Shown: positions 10,819-22,572 of the stretch, one piece after another
How the letters are laid out: the number at the start of each line of letters is the position of its first letter
Numbering within the stretch: the stretch's first letter is position 1
Origin: Brachionus koreanus
Lineage: Eukaryota > Rotifera > Eurotatoria > Ploima > Brachionidae
Length of the DNA: 64,000 bases
Direction of reading: 5' to 3'
Assembly: GCA_016987375.1 (NCBI GenBank)
Contig: PJRA01000005.1
Span: 3,472,600 to 3,536,599, forward strand
Translations under genes and position numbers: made by a program
Notes under the pieces: generated by a model
Told to the model about the DNA's origin: nothing
Databases searched by the model: none
The model's input: the letters and a program-made list of their open reading frames with translations, nothing else

Positions 10819-12048
10819 CTATATAAACTTAAAATTGGCCACTAGAGATAAATGATCCGATGAATAATTGAGGCTGGGTAGACCATTTTTATTCAAATCA
10901 TGATTATCAATAGGTAATTCTAAATACTCAGTTAACTTCAAAACATTAGGTGTATAAAATATATAATCTATAGCTCTTTTGATCATATTATCAGTCGTTT
11001 TTCTCATTTTGATTGTAGTTGGATGTTTTAAGCCATCAGATAAAGTGTAAGCATCAGACAAAGCCAAATCTCGGTCGTTTCGAATAAGATCATAGAATTT
11101 TTCAAATGGTTCGCCATTGAAGTCTCCAAGTATCATTACTGGATGTTTTTGATAACCCTCTTCAAAAGAACCATTCAAATGAGATTTTAACGATTTCATT
11201 ACTTCGGAAATTTGAGCTTCTCTTTTCTCGTGGTAGCTTTCTTTAGACTTGAGGTGAAGACAAACTAAAGTAATCATTTTATTAGTGGGTTTGTGTCTTA
11301 ATTGTAATATTATGAATATTTGAGAATTCATTTCAGAATTAATGGCTATTTTTTCGCAACTCATGTTTACCGGCTCAAAAATAGACAATTTGTAGAATAT
11401 GGCACATCCGTCTGGACCTACATTTGGCACCATTTCAAGACATGGGCTAAAAAATTTTGGACAAAATATGCTTGTATAGCCAATTGAGTGCAAATAAGGC
11501 TTTATTTCTTCATAAACATCTGCTTCTTCGATACACAAAATGTCGCAATTGTGGCGCACAAGCTCCTCTAAAGTCCTCCACAGCCGATATGTTGGCCATT
11601 CATAAATCTCTTTAGGCATATTTGGATTATTTTCTGGATAGCATAATGCGCGAGCTAATATGTTCCATTGTAATATGCGAAATTCAGTTTTATCCGCTTC
11701 TCCACTATCTGCCAAGCGGACAAATTTGCGTTCAAGACAAGGTGGATATTTTTTTAGCTTGCTCTGTACACTAATAGAAATTAATAAAATAAATTAGAAA
11801 AAAAGATTCTTCATTATTTTTACTAACTATTTTAGAAGGCTTAAATAATCTGTTGTTCGATTGATGTCTTTGAAGCTGTATGATGTTTTTTGCTGATTAC
11901 GGCTAGTAAATCTAGATTTAGCTAGAAAAGATTTTAATATTTTTTTAGAATAAAATTTTCAAGACCAACCAATTGCATAGCCAAAAAATGCTCCTGTAGT
12001 CAAAAGCGCAATAGTCTTTAATGGGTTTCGCACAAGGCTATCAGCCAT
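10819..12048 (-). CDS. NOCT: Nocturnin-like exo/endonuclease-phosphatase (NADP(H) 2'-phosphatase)
   Basis: Three exons (12048-11970, 11921-11828, 11770-10819) with introns of 48 and 57 bases give 374 residues. The EEP fold is clear: FRILQWNILARAL (about residue 88), a metal-binding Glu in DILCIEEADVY (about 140), GPDGCAIFYK, LHLK, GDFNGEP (about 275) and the terminal NYSSDHLSLV His. The spacing and the PPCLERKFV segment before the domain match vertebrate nocturnin rather than general CCR4 deadenylases. Nocturnin is known to remove the 2'-phosphate of NADP(H) and to localise partly to mitochondria. The first exon encodes a short basic stretch, then a hydrophobic helix (TIALLTTGAFFGYAI), plausibly a mitochondrial or membrane anchor. 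A longer intergenic region lies upstream. Confidence 0.92.
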
Positions 12049-13979
12049 ATTCAACGCAAAACAAGTTTATACTCTTTTCTAAATTTATTCTTTTTCTAAA
12101 TTTTAAATTAGCAGAGTTAGAATTTTTTTTCAAAAAACATGAACCACCCCAAAATTAATTTTTTTTCAAAGAATTTAACTCATTGTTTAATTAAAAAAAT
12201 AAAATCATTAACTTTTTTTTTAAAAATTAGCAATGAAATTAGTAATTAGTAGTTAGTTTTGCATTTTTTGAGGGAAACGGCTGAAATTTTGGAATTAAAT
12301 ACAGTTTTTTACAAGCTTTCAGAATATCTTGTTATCTTATATAGTTGTATGGTAGAAACGCAATTTTCAAAAATAATAAAACTTGGTGATTTTATGTATT
12401 ATAAGGTCTATTTTGATTCTATGATATTTGCTGAGTTTGATTCCTTAAAAAAAAACATTTTTGTGATGGTACATGTTCTTTATTAACTTATATGAAATTA
12501 AATTTGTTTAAAATGTCTAAAAGCTCTACGTGATTTTTAAAATAGACTTATTAATTCTAATTTAATTATGACTGTCGTGTAGGAAACTTATTTTAAATAG
12601 CATTTTGTAATATTAAATCATGCAAACAGTTAATCTCACTATAATGCAAAAATCTTTTTTTGATAAATTATTAAAGATATAAATATCTTTATGTTTTTGG
12701 TTGAAAGAAAATTTTCTTGAAAATTAACTAAAATCAAAATATACAAATTTAACTTTTATTTTCATATTTAAATATAAATTTCCTTGTTTAATTAGGTGGG
12801 ATTGCAAAACGAAAAATCGTTTTTTCCCTAGCGCTAAACGTCTGTGTGCTTATAGATTTTTCTTCACTAGACCATTCAGTTCTAGATTCTAAATTAAACA
12901 TACAGCTATTACGTGTTTACACATCCCTTTATCCATAAATCTAAAACACGTACAGTTTTTGTTGGTCAGATTAATAGTAACTTCAGTATCACGGTAATCT
13001 AGATTAACACACAAAACAAACAAAAAGAACTGAATTACCTTAGAACAAGAAGCTGTCATGAGTTCTAAATAAATTGACCAGTGTTAAACTAACTATTTAA
13101 TTAATTAATAGTTTTTTATTATTCTTTAAATTTTTATTTCAATAAATACTAATTAATAAATTAATTTTTTGTTAAAAAAAAATATTTTTTTCACATTTAA
13201 TGAGACACTAAATTTGAAATTTCTATTTTATTCTGGCCTTAACAAATTTATATTTGAACATTCTGTTTTTTTTTCTCGAGATTATGCCAAATTTTTCAAA
13301 TTTTAATTTCGAAAGATACCTTTTTTAATTCTGAGTTTTTTTATTTTGGCGTGTAAAAAAATAGAATTGATGTTAAATAATAATAAGAGTTTGTTCAATA
13401 GTAAAAAAAAACCTAAATTTTATTTAAATAAATCAAATTTTGTTTACGAAAGAAAAGACATTTGATGCCTACATTTAGTGACTCCCACCTCTTAAAACTT
13501 CCATTCCAAGAATACTAATAAAGTATTGCTTCAGTTTTTCATTTTTTGGCAAAATGAAAATAATTTTACATTTTTAAATTTTAATATTTTTCATTGAAAA
13601 TTAAAAATATAAATACAGTAAAATTATTTTCATTTTTCCCATTTTTTTTTGTTTGTAAAGCTATTGAATATAGATTGGGAACCCATTTTAAACTTGATCA
13701 CATTATATTTTTGAAAATTGGTTAAATTTTATTTAATATAATATGATTTAATAATGAAAATAATAATGTAAATTATCATTTTTAGTTTTAAAAGACGATC
13801 ATTATTTATAGAGAACTCATTTTCGTAATACTTAATAAATGTGGTAATTTTTATTCTAAATTGTTTAAAACGGTATTTTAGAACCGTGTTGAAGAAATTT
13901 GAAAAATAAAGACTTGTTCAAAAATTTTATTTACAAATCGAATTTAAAAATAAGAAAAAAAATCGAAATTATTTTAACG
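12049..13979. other. Intergenic region between NOCT and IQCC
   Basis: Mostly AT-rich with many homopolymer runs. The block at about 12795-13090 is less AT-rich and has GTGTTTACAC-like inverted bits, but no open frame, tRNA boxes or LTR ends. The 75-codon frame at 12259 starts with a non-ATG codon and looks like noise. Confidence 0.4.
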
Positions 13980-14840
13980 CTATTTACTACTAAGTTTGGT
14001 AATCATTTTTTGTTTCTCTAGGTTTTTCTTTAGCTTCAAATACTTAAAAAATAATAATTAAATAAATTGATTTCATTTAACACTAGAAGCACCAAGCATT
14101 TTTTCACGCTTTTTTTTTTAATTCAAAAATATAATATAAAAAAAATATAATAATTTTACAAATTTATATCATTTTTTAAAGAAAATTTTACATCTACATA
14201 AATCATAAAAGATATATTCATTTGAAAAATCTATTCAAAAGATATGAGGATTTAAAAATTTTTTAGTGCTTCTAGTGTTAAAGATAAAAAATTCGGAACA
14301 AAAAAATGAAAATTTTCAAAATTCTTGATGGTTAATAACAAAAGAAAAATATACCTGAATTCTACTTTGAATTGCTTGTTGAATCCAAAGCATTTCCAAA
14401 GACACATTCTCTCTAACACTAATAAGATCACTCCTAGACATCCTTTTCAAATTTTCTAATTCTAAAAAACTTATTTTCTCAAAGTCGTCGATGGCCTGAA
14501 AGTCTTTGATGCATATGCTTTTTTGATTGTCTGTTTTCCTGAGACTAACTAGTGCGGATGTGGCCGGCAACTGATCCTCTCTTTTTGAGACAAACTTTGG
14601 ATAACAAATGGGCACATTTTCATTCGGCCATTTAATTTTATAGTCCGAGTCATTGCCTTCAATTTCTTCGAAGATTTTTTCGTATTCTTTTCTCACGTTT
14701 AAAATTTCAGTTTGAACATGAAATTTTCGAATATGAGACTAAAATTTTTTTTAAATGAAAAAAAAATTAAACTCATTAATTATAAAAACTACTTGAATTT
14801 TTTTTAGCTTGTTCAAGCTTAATTCATCATCCAGATTCAT
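13980..14840 (-). CDS. IQCC: IQ-motif-containing protein C homologue
   Basis: Three exons (14840-14793, 14738-14355, 14042-13980) give 164 residues. Exon 2 begins with an IQ-like segment (LKKIQSHIRKFHVQTEIL), then EYEKIFEEIEGNDSDYKIKW, which matches the EYESIVREIEG...W region of vertebrate IQCC. It ends SLEMLWIQQAIQSRIQ, matching the family's MELLWLQQAINSRKEYL. The last exon supplies YLKLKKNLEKQKMI. IQ motifs bind calmodulin or EF-hand light chains; IQCC itself is little characterised. The second intron (312 bases) is long for this genome because a family A MITE sits in it. Without splicing, exon 2 would run into a short false C-terminus. Confidence 0.85.
14077..14281 (-). repeat. TTAA-flanked MITE, family A, inside IQCC intron 2
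   Basis: Perfect TTAA on both sides (14077-14080 and 14278-14281). Terminal repeats are CACTAGAAGCACCAAGCATTTTTT on the left (first 15 bases mirrored on the right) and AGTGCTTCTAGTG on the right. The element is 197 bases and inverted relative to the 35354 copy; the palindrome next to the right end is lost. Its insertion explains the unusual intron length. Confidence 0.9.
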
Positions 14841-15164
14841 TTAATTTACAACAAAAAAATTATAGTCTAGAAATATTTTAGCCTAATCGTACGATTGTTA
14901 TTTATTTTCCTTTTAAAAATAATAAACAAGTCTCTGACGTAAATGTTAAAAATTACAGTTTCTTAAAAAAAAATTCAATATATTTACTTTGATTTTTCTG
15001 TACTTAATAATAAAAAGAGACATTCTAACATATATAGTTTCTATGGAAACTTAATTATTTGTAAAAACTATTTAGTTGCAGTTTTTAAAAGCTGCGCCAA
15101 AACAAAATTATTATTTTTATATAGAATTTATTTATGAAAAATAAATAAATTATTTTGAAAAAAA

Positions 15165-16434
15165 TTAGTTGCCATTTTCTTTTTGTATCATTTCTTGGCT
15201 AATTTTGTGAACTTGATCAACTAAGTGTTTGACATTTTCAGGGTCCATATCAGGATAAATTCCATGGCCTAAATTAGCAATGTAATTTTTGTGACCAAAT
15301 TTTTGAAGCATGTCTCTGGCTATTTTGGTCAGATCATCTTTGTTGGCATAGAGAGCACATGGATCCAAGTTTCCTTGCAGAGTCATAGTTTCGCCACATA
15401 TTCTTCTAGCCTGCTGTGGTTTAATGGTCCAGTCAATACCAACTACTTCATAGTGTGACTGTGCTAGTTCTTCTAAAACATAATGACCATCCTTGGCAAA
15501 AATTATCATCGGAACACATGGCTGCTTTCGTTCTTTGAGTTTATCTCTCACTCTTTTAGATATTACTCTTATGTATGGAAGCGCAAATTTAACAAACAAA
15601 GTGTGATCCAAACAGCCTGCATGAGATTCAAATACTTGAAGAAGCTTGAAAAAATTTAAAGCTTAAAATATTCTAAACAATATCTAGTTTGATTACTTGA
15701 GCACCAGCACAGACTTGTTCAACTAAATAGTCAATAATAACATTGGTCAAAATTTTTAAAAGTTCATGACTCTCTTCTGGATACTTGTAGAGCCATGCTT
15801 TAGCTTTTGATTGTGTAGGAGAGCCACCACCTTCGATCATGTATGACATAAGAGTCCACTTAGAAAAAATGGAATTAGTAATTATTAAGTAAAAAATTAT
15901 ATTAAAATTGGTCTTACAGGTGCGCCACTAAAGCCAATTAGTGGTACTTTGCCTTGTAAGGTATGTCTGGTCAATGTAATAGCTTCCATAACGTAGCCTA
16001 GTTCTTTTTTTACATCACAGTCTTTGTTAAGCTTGGAAATATCAGCTGGTACAATTAAAGGTGCTGGAAACGAAGGTCCTTTTGAAGGAAGCATTTCGAC
16101 AATCATTCCTAGAGCTTGAGGGATAACGAGTATATCACTGAATATTATGGCGGCATCCAAATCAAATCGGTTAATTGGCATCATAGTCACATCGCAGGCC
16201 AATTGAGGATTTTGACATAAATCAAAAAATGAATGCTGAGTGCGCACTTCACGAAATTCGGGTAAATAGCGACCTGCTTGACGCATTATCCAGATTGGCA
16301 CTCTTTCAACGCTTTCCCCTTTTGCAGCTCGAATGATCAAATCATTTTTCAGAGGTGGAAAATTCTTTAAACAAAATTAATTTTTAGGAAAACTATTGAA
16401 TTTTAGGTACTAAATGGCTTACATCATTAGACAT
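15165..16434 (-). CDS. UROD: Uroporphyrinogen decarboxylase
   Basis: Four exons (16434-16423, 16364-15918, 15858-15697, 15644-15165), introns of 58, 59 and 52 bases, 366 residues against 367 in human. It decarboxylates the four acetate side chains of uroporphyrinogen III to coproporphyrinogen III in cytosolic heme synthesis, without cofactor. Signature 1 ([15 protein letters not shown]), the catalytic Asp in [45 protein letters not shown] and the C-terminal [13 protein letters not shown] with its conserved His are all present. The first exon is only four codons (MSND), chosen because the next exon begins directly at the conserved NFPPLKND. It appears intact. It is about 320 bases from the IQCC start, same strand, with no sign of an operon. 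Confidence 0.97.
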
Positions 16435-16874
16435 TTTAAATTTAATTCTTAAATTTTTCTAAAAAAGCTTTTAAAATTTTCTATAAATCTTAACGAAATA
16501 AGTCTTGTTATATAATTTAGAAAGCTTTTGGTTCGTAACAGGTTCAACTAGAATTTGATTCTAAGTGCATAAAATAATTATTTTTTAAAAAGAAAAAAAA
16601 TGTGTTTATTTTAAATTTTATTCAAATAATTATCATAAATAATCAAGTCTTCTTTTTTGGTTGAATTTTTTCCAATTGACTGTTTTTAATTTTAAGGCAT
16701 TTTTTTAATTAAATAACAATAATTGCTTTAGCAGCAGATTTTACACAAATCTCGATCTATTTATTTTTTATATAAAATTAAATTAAAATTTTGTATTGCT
16801 AATCAACTATTATCAACTTACTAAATGTAAAACAGAGATAAAAAACTCGCCTTCAAAATAATTGAGAATTTATA

Positions 16875-17060
16875 GTTTTTTAATTTTAAAAAGACAAAAA
16901 TGATGATGTTGCTGATGTGCTTGATTGTTGTTTGTCCAGCAGTCAAGAGCTGCTTTAAATTTGTTTGTTGTTTCCGCACTTACTATTTCATCAGGCAAAA
17001 TTTATAAATTATTGGAGAAAGGTGACTTAGAAAACAAACCAAGAAAGGTTTATCCAAAGT
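16875..17060 (-). pseudogene. LINE reverse transcriptase C-terminal fragment
   Basis: On the minus strand it reads LPDEIVSAETTNKFKAALDCW, preceded by a stop-broken piece. This is the 'WN.LP..VV.A.S...FK..LD' block that ends the ORF of CR1/Jockey-type LINEs. Only this tail is recognisable. Confidence 0.6.
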
Positions 17061-17292
17061 TGACTGTCTTTTAGTGCTCAATTGAATAGAATTAACTAAT
17101 AAAATTTTACATGAAATTTTTTAAATTTGTGGAATGTTGTAATATTATAAAGTCTAAAGTGTGTTATTTAAATTATTGTTGAGCGTGTTTGTAGTTTCAC
17201 ATATCATTCCTCTTTTTTATTACTATTTAAAAAAATATGATAAAAAAATAAGAATAGGTAAATATTTTATTAAAAAAAAATTAACGGCAATT

Positions 17293-18624
17293 CTATTTAG
17301 GATGAATACTGGCAATTTGCTGTTCATACAAACTCTTTTGAGTAGCTAAAAAATTTTTCATAAAATTTACATTCATTCGAATCAAATCATTAAATGTTTG
17401 ATTAATTAAATTAAAACCAGTCAACTGATTCAAATCCTTTAGATTAGTTCCTTCATTCAAAAAACCAACAGATGCCAACAGCAAACTGGACGGATTATAC
17501 GCATTTACGCTTCGTATAAGATCCGAATGTCTAAGTAAATCATTCGGGTCTACTTGAACTTCACTATTGCTGACCTGTTTGTTCTCTGCAAAAGATAGAT
17601 GTTTTTTCTTGGGTTTTTCGCTCCTTGAGACCAAAGTCAAGTCCTGATCGGTTTCGAAATCGTCATAATAGCTTTTGTAGCTTGAACGCCGGTTGCTTTG
17701 ACTCACAAATTCAAATTCACCATCGGATTTCAGACTTTTTTTTTCTCCAATTTCAGTCGCTATAGAAGAGTCGGCTGTTCTATAATCTGTCTCGGTCTCA
17801 ATAAAACTATTAGGAGTCTTTCTTCTTTTTTCTTTTTTTTCTTTACTCTTTTTTTTTTTTGAAGATTTTCTAGAACTTTTTGAAACAGATGTATCACTTT
17901 TATCTAGCTCTTGGATATCCAAAATAACATTTGCATTCATTAAAGAAGGCGATTGAGTTGAAATGGTTGCTGTTGAAACTTCATCTTCTTCAATTATAGA
18001 AGCAGCACTAGCTGTTTTCCGTCCCGTGCTTATTGGTGACTTAGATTTTGACTTTTTGATGAATTTTTTTTCTGCTGGTTCCAGGTCATCAATGCTCAGA
18101 GCTAAATGTTTGCCAATCAAATCTTCAACTTGTGATTCATCATGATCTGAAATAGAATCCTGTTTCAAAAATTTGACCCTACTGGGAGATCTTTTGGGAA
18201 GATTAGAGGAGTAAAATTCAGTAGCTGAAGACGGTTCCGATTTAAGTCGACTAGATGATCTCTGAATGGAAGACTTTCTATTTGGCGTACTGCTTCGATC
18301 TGCTATCGATATTTCCAAGTCCGTATCGGACATATCACTTTTTTCCGACTCTGACTGCTTTTCCGACAAAGGCTTTTTTTTAATAAACTTGTTCTTGTTT
18401 AAATTTTTGAAAACGGAGTCTTCATCTTCATCATCATCATCGACACCGTTGCGAAATATGGAGTTCTCATCACCAGAACTGTTGATTCTAAATGATTTGG
18501 ATTTTATCGGTTTGCCTGTGTGTTTAGCTTCAAGTTTTTCGAATTTCTTCAATGCATTTGATGATGAGAGAGATACTTGTTTTCTTTGGTTTTGTCTTGA
18601 GCTTAGCTCGTATGGGTTTACCAT
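17293..18624 (-). CDS. C19orf44-like protein (DUF4614 type)
   Basis: Single exon, 443 residues, ATG in a purine context. Most of the protein is Ser/Lys/Asp/Glu-rich and probably disordered, with an acidic run (DDDDEDED), a lysine-rich block (KKKKSKEKKEKRRK) and many SP/SR sites. The last ~130 residues are conserved-looking: YYDDFE (compare YSEDFE in vertebrate C19orf44), a VQVDP piece, then AYNPSSLLL and a helical NQTFNDLIRMNVNFMKNFLATQ ending. The match to C19orf44 is by motif order only, so the symbol is left blank. Function is not established in any organism as far as I know. Confidence 0.6.
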   Translation of the reverse strand: MVNPYELSSRQNQRKQVSLSSSNALKKFEKLEAKHTGKPIKSKSFRINSSGDENSIFRNGVDDDDEDEDSVFKNLNKNKFIKKKPLSEKQSESEKSDMSDTDLEISIADRSSTPNRKSSIQRSSSRLKSEPSSATEFYSSNLPKRSPSRVKFLKQDSISDHDESQVEDLIGKHLALSIDDLEPAEKKFIKKSKSKSPISTGRKTASAASIIEEDEVSTATISTQSPSLMNANVILDIQELDKSDTSVSKSSRKSSKKKKSKEKKEKRRKTPNSFIETETDYRTADSSIATEIGEKKSLKSDGEFEFVSQSNRRSSYKSYYDDFETDQDLTLVSRSEKPKKKHLSFAENKQVSNSEVQVDPNDLLRHSDLIRSVNAYNPSSLLLASVGFLNEGTNLKDLNQLTGFNLINQTFNDLIRMNVNFMKNFLATQKSLYEQQIASIHPK

Positions 18625-20937
18625 TTTTTTAAATAAAATGCTGCTTATTTTGTTTTTATTAGTATAAAAAAAAAATTTAAAATTATTTTTTCAATAAAAT
18701 ATTATTATATCTCTATGGAAAATTTTTTATTTAAAAACATTATACCTAAGGTTCTGAATAATTGGTCAAAAATAGAAAAATAAAAAATTATCTTTACATT
18801 TTTTTAATTTATTTATCGTTTCTGCAAAAAATGTAAATTATTATCTGAGACAATCGGATCTAGACTGATTAAAAAGAAAGAAGAAAGAAGGAGAAGTTAG
18901 TGTCGATAGAAAAATTAAACAATCAACTTCGTTCTGAATTTAAAATTTAAATAGGATTTTTCGATAATTTGTCAGACTTACTATTGCGGAATCTATGCCG
19001 TGCAGAGATCTTTTTTGTGTATCAAAAAAGATAAAGATGCATGCTGATATCTTAAAATTCATCCTTGTAAATTAAGTTCATGAAAGACTAAAATTACAAA
19101 AAGATCCATTTGAATTTGTGTTGTATAAGAGCGGGCCGATTCATTTGGTAAACGAATTTTGTGGTCAAATTGTCGGTCTAATAGATAAAAGTTTTGTTCA
19201 CCAAAAAAAAACAATTAGACAATTGTTAAATTATTTATAATTAAAAATAAAATAAAAATTATCATGTTAGATTTTTTTAATGAATACTTGGCCTTATTGA
19301 AGAAAAATAGTACTTGAATTATAAAAAATAATAAAATTTTTTAGAGACAATAAGACAGAAAATACTGTAATCTTTCTGAAAACATGAACTGTTCTGTCAT
19401 GGATTCTAAGATGAATTTTGGTAAATTAAATTTTAAGCAACATATTAACAAGTATAGCTAAAATTAGCACTATATGCACTAAGTTTTCAAATACTACTAG
19501 AAGTATTAGGCAGGTCAAAATTACGGCATGTTGAAATTTATGATAAAAAATTTTTTGATCATGGTCAAATATAATTATTTTAAAAATTTTTTATTAAGTT
19601 TTTTAAATGTAAAATTTAATGCAGACTTTTCAATACAACTTAACTGCATTAGGAAATCTTAGAAAAATAATTAATTTTTAACAGAAATTAAGCTTAAAAT
19701 TGAATATATTTTCAAAATAATTTTAAAAAAAGTACCATAAATAACAACAACCACAAATTAAGTAAACAAAATAGGTCCTATTCTGAAATACCAGATTTTT
19801 TGTCCAAACAAAAATGTCATACCCACTTGACTTAAATCATAAGACCAGGGTAGAAACAAAACCCCGGTGTTGTATTTTTCCCAATGAGAAATAATAAAGC
19901 TGCCTAAAATCAGCCACAGAAGGCCGTACATTGAAAAAGCTGTAATACCAAAGGGTTCATAAAATTGAATATATACTTTGAAAACATGATTTTACAATAA
20001 ATTATTTACTCAAAAATATTCTAAAAAATTTAGTCTCTGATTATTTTAAATCTGAGTATTTTAAAGAGTTCTGGAGGGGTTAGGATATTTTTTTAGACAA
20101 ATTATATATTAAATGAACGCGAAAAAAATATTCTAATAGATGATTTTTTTTTTTAACCCTATTCTATCCTAGTGGATAATGGGGAGGAGCTCATCTCCTT
20201 TTCAAGTACCTTTTTGAGCAACAGCTCCGATCTGACACAGAGGCTACTGCATCGAGTTGATCATTAGATGATATAGTTTGTATTTTATATGATAATCGTT
20301 TTTTATTTCAAATTATCACAATTTAAAAATTTTTTGATTATTTTTTTGTAATGTTCAAAATTTTTTAGACAAACTGTATAAATCTTCAATTAATCTTTGA
20401 CTCTGTATTTATCACAAATAAATTAAATATGTCAAACTTGCATTAGTTAAAGCAATTTTTTTTCTTTTGTCAAAAGTTGATGCTTTTTGTCTTAATGGTC
20501 GCGAGAGGAATTTTTTTTCAAATTTTCATACGTTAATAAACTTTAGAAAATATAAAAAAACTATTCAAAGAGTGGATGAATAAAGTAAAGCTCATAATTG
20601 CTGAAAAATCACGTTTATTTTTTATAACTTTATTTAATAGTTGAAAAAATAAAATAAAATTTATTGATAATTTTTTTTCAAATTAACCTTGGAAAACCAA
20701 AAACTCAATTAAAAAATTTTCTAATGTAAAATAAAAAAAAAAGTGTTCAATAGATCGAACAATTTAGCTCCATACTATAAAAAAAATCTAAATTAATACA
20801 AAATATGCCCATATTTTTATTATCGAATATTGCTTATTTTACACACACTTTTAAATCTAAAATTAAAATTTTAATCTTTATTTTAAAAACATCTTAATCT
20901 TAATGATTTATTTTCAAAAATTAAAAAATTCTTATAG
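18625..20937. other. Intergenic region with a SELENOI exon copy
   Basis: The only element I can identify is the duplicated exon piece at 19711-19960. Less AT-rich patches at 18850-19200 and 20150-20290 have no usable frames. At 19493 CTACTAGAAGTATTAGGCAGGTCAAAAT loosely resembles a family A MITE end but is too diverged to call. Confidence 0.4.
19711..19960 (-). repeat. Partial duplicate of SELENOI exon 3 and intron 3
   Basis: Nearly identical to 21585-21852, covering the last ~240 bases of exon 3 with its donor site and the first bases of intron 3. The only large difference is an 18-base deletion between short CAAAAATGT direct repeats, which keeps frame. It lies about 1 kb downstream of the SELENOI stop, same orientation, without the rest of the gene. 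It is a recent local duplication or an assembly duplication. Confidence 0.9.
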
Positions 20938-22572
20938 TCAATCGGATTTTTTCATAGGTTTTGAAGTAATGTTAAAGCAGTAGATATTTAAATGATCACA
21001 TATTTGTCGCACCTTAAAAAAAGAATAAAAAAAAAACTTCTAAATTCTGCCCAAAAACGATATTTACCATGCAAATTCCGTAGTGTATATGAGCTAAAGT
21101 TATTAGGACAGACATGAAATAGAGAGAGTAAACTTCAGATTGAGGGGTCAAAAACGGTGCAAAAACTGATTTTTCTAAATTAAGTGTGAACATAGAAACA
21201 ATAACTGTCAGTGGTATCAAAGTCCAATTGAAAATTTGACATCGTGTGCTTGTCATCTGAGCTACTATCAACCGGCACTAAATAAAAAGAAAGTATATAA
21301 AAGAAAAAATTCAAATTTCTTCAAAATTACTGAAATATTCGAAAAAAGTGTTCCGGTGAGCCAAAAAAATGCTCTGGGTTCAAGGTCTAGAATATTTATT
21401 TTTGAATATTTTATCCAAATCAATTGAACAACAAAAAGATAAAGAGTAGAAAATATTGGTCTAACTCCTTCATAAATTGATTTTTGTTTGAATGATTTGT
21501 TAGTGTATGCCACATACATATTGTACAACGAGAATGGTAACGACAATCCAATAGAAGCAACTTGAATTTAAAATTTTTTTTTTTTTCAAAATAATTTTAA
21601 AAAAAGTACCATAAATAACAACAACCACAAATTGAGTAAACAAAATAGGTCCTATTCTGAAATACCAGATTTTTTGTCCAAACAAAAATGTTCCAAAAAA
21701 CAAAAATGTCATACCCACTTGACTTAAATCATAAGACCAGGGTAGAAACAAAACCCCGGTGTTGTATTTTTCCCAATGAGAAATAATAAAGCTGCCTAAA
21801 ATCAGCCACAGAAGGCCGTACATTGAAAAAGCTGTAATACCAAAGGGTTCATTGCGGCCAAATATAGAGAACAAAGCTACCGGTAGAAAAAGTGTTGCCC
21901 AGCTGTCCAAACCATGATCGAATAGTTCGCCTAATGGAGAAGACGAACCTGTTCGTCTAGCCTGCTTGCCATCAGTTCCATCTAAATTTTTATTTTTAGA
22001 TTTAAAAAAAAAATTATTAAATTTCTTGCCTAAATGATGAGACAAAAATTGACATACACTCAATACCATCCAGAGCCATTGTGGTATACATGAACAAATA
22101 TATGATGGTATTGTCTCAAATTTGTTTAAGTTATTCTGAAAATATAGCTGGTTTTTGGTTAAATTCTGCAAGTTAACGCAATCTTCTTGATTGGCGCAGT
22201 AGCCATAAAAGCTGTAATCGTAAATTGAAAATAACAGGAAGTTTACAATCAAGCACAAAAATCCGACAAATGTGAGCAAATTTGGCGCCAACCATTTCGG
22301 ATATAGCTCGACTAAAAAATTCCAAAACGGATGCATTACATAGCGAGACAATGGAGACGAATCAATACAACTGTACTAAAAAATTACATCAAATATTACA
22401 TCATTTAATTTAGAAAATAATAAAAAATTATCTTATCTCAGAATAAAATTCTACTAAATAGTATTTTACTTTTAAGAATGAAAGTTATTTTGCTTACCTT
22501 GTATCGATCAAGTCCAGCTAAGTGTTCGTGAGTTATGTACTGGTAAGAGAAAAGTTTGTGCAATAGGCCCAT
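20938..22572 (-). CDS. SELENOI: Ethanolamine phosphotransferase / selenoprotein I homologue
   Basis: Six exons (22572-22498, 22375-22030, 21981-21610, 21560-21331, 21277-21068, 21012-20938), 435 residues to the TGA. It should transfer phosphoethanolamine from CDP-ethanolamine to diacylglycerol (Kennedy pathway) in ER/Golgi membranes. The CDP-alcohol phosphotransferase signature D-G-x2-A-R-x8-G-x3-D-x3-D is intact (DGTDGKQARR...GELFDHGLD). Other landmarks are [30 protein letters not shown] and TLAHIHYG, plus about nine hydrophobic segments. Intron 2 is GC-AG and 48 bases long. Residues about 60-110 carry an extra loop compared with vertebrates. The last codons, KKSD-TGA, align with NSDU of vertebrate SELENOI; the next codons are CTA TAA. 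I annotate TGA as stop, but selenocysteine decoding is possible. Confidence 0.93.

Noticed and set aside
12259..12486. 75-codon frame between NOCT and IQCC
   Set aside because: Non-ATG start, no splice context, no resemblance; consistent with chance.
12795..13090. G+C-richer block considered as LTR or ncRNA
   Set aside because: No TG...CA ends, no repeats elsewhere in the window, no RNA polymerase III boxes or convincing fold by eye.
19493..19660. Possible eighth family A MITE
   Set aside because: Only CTACTAGAAGTATTA and GGTCAAAAT loosely match; the palindrome and the other end are absent.
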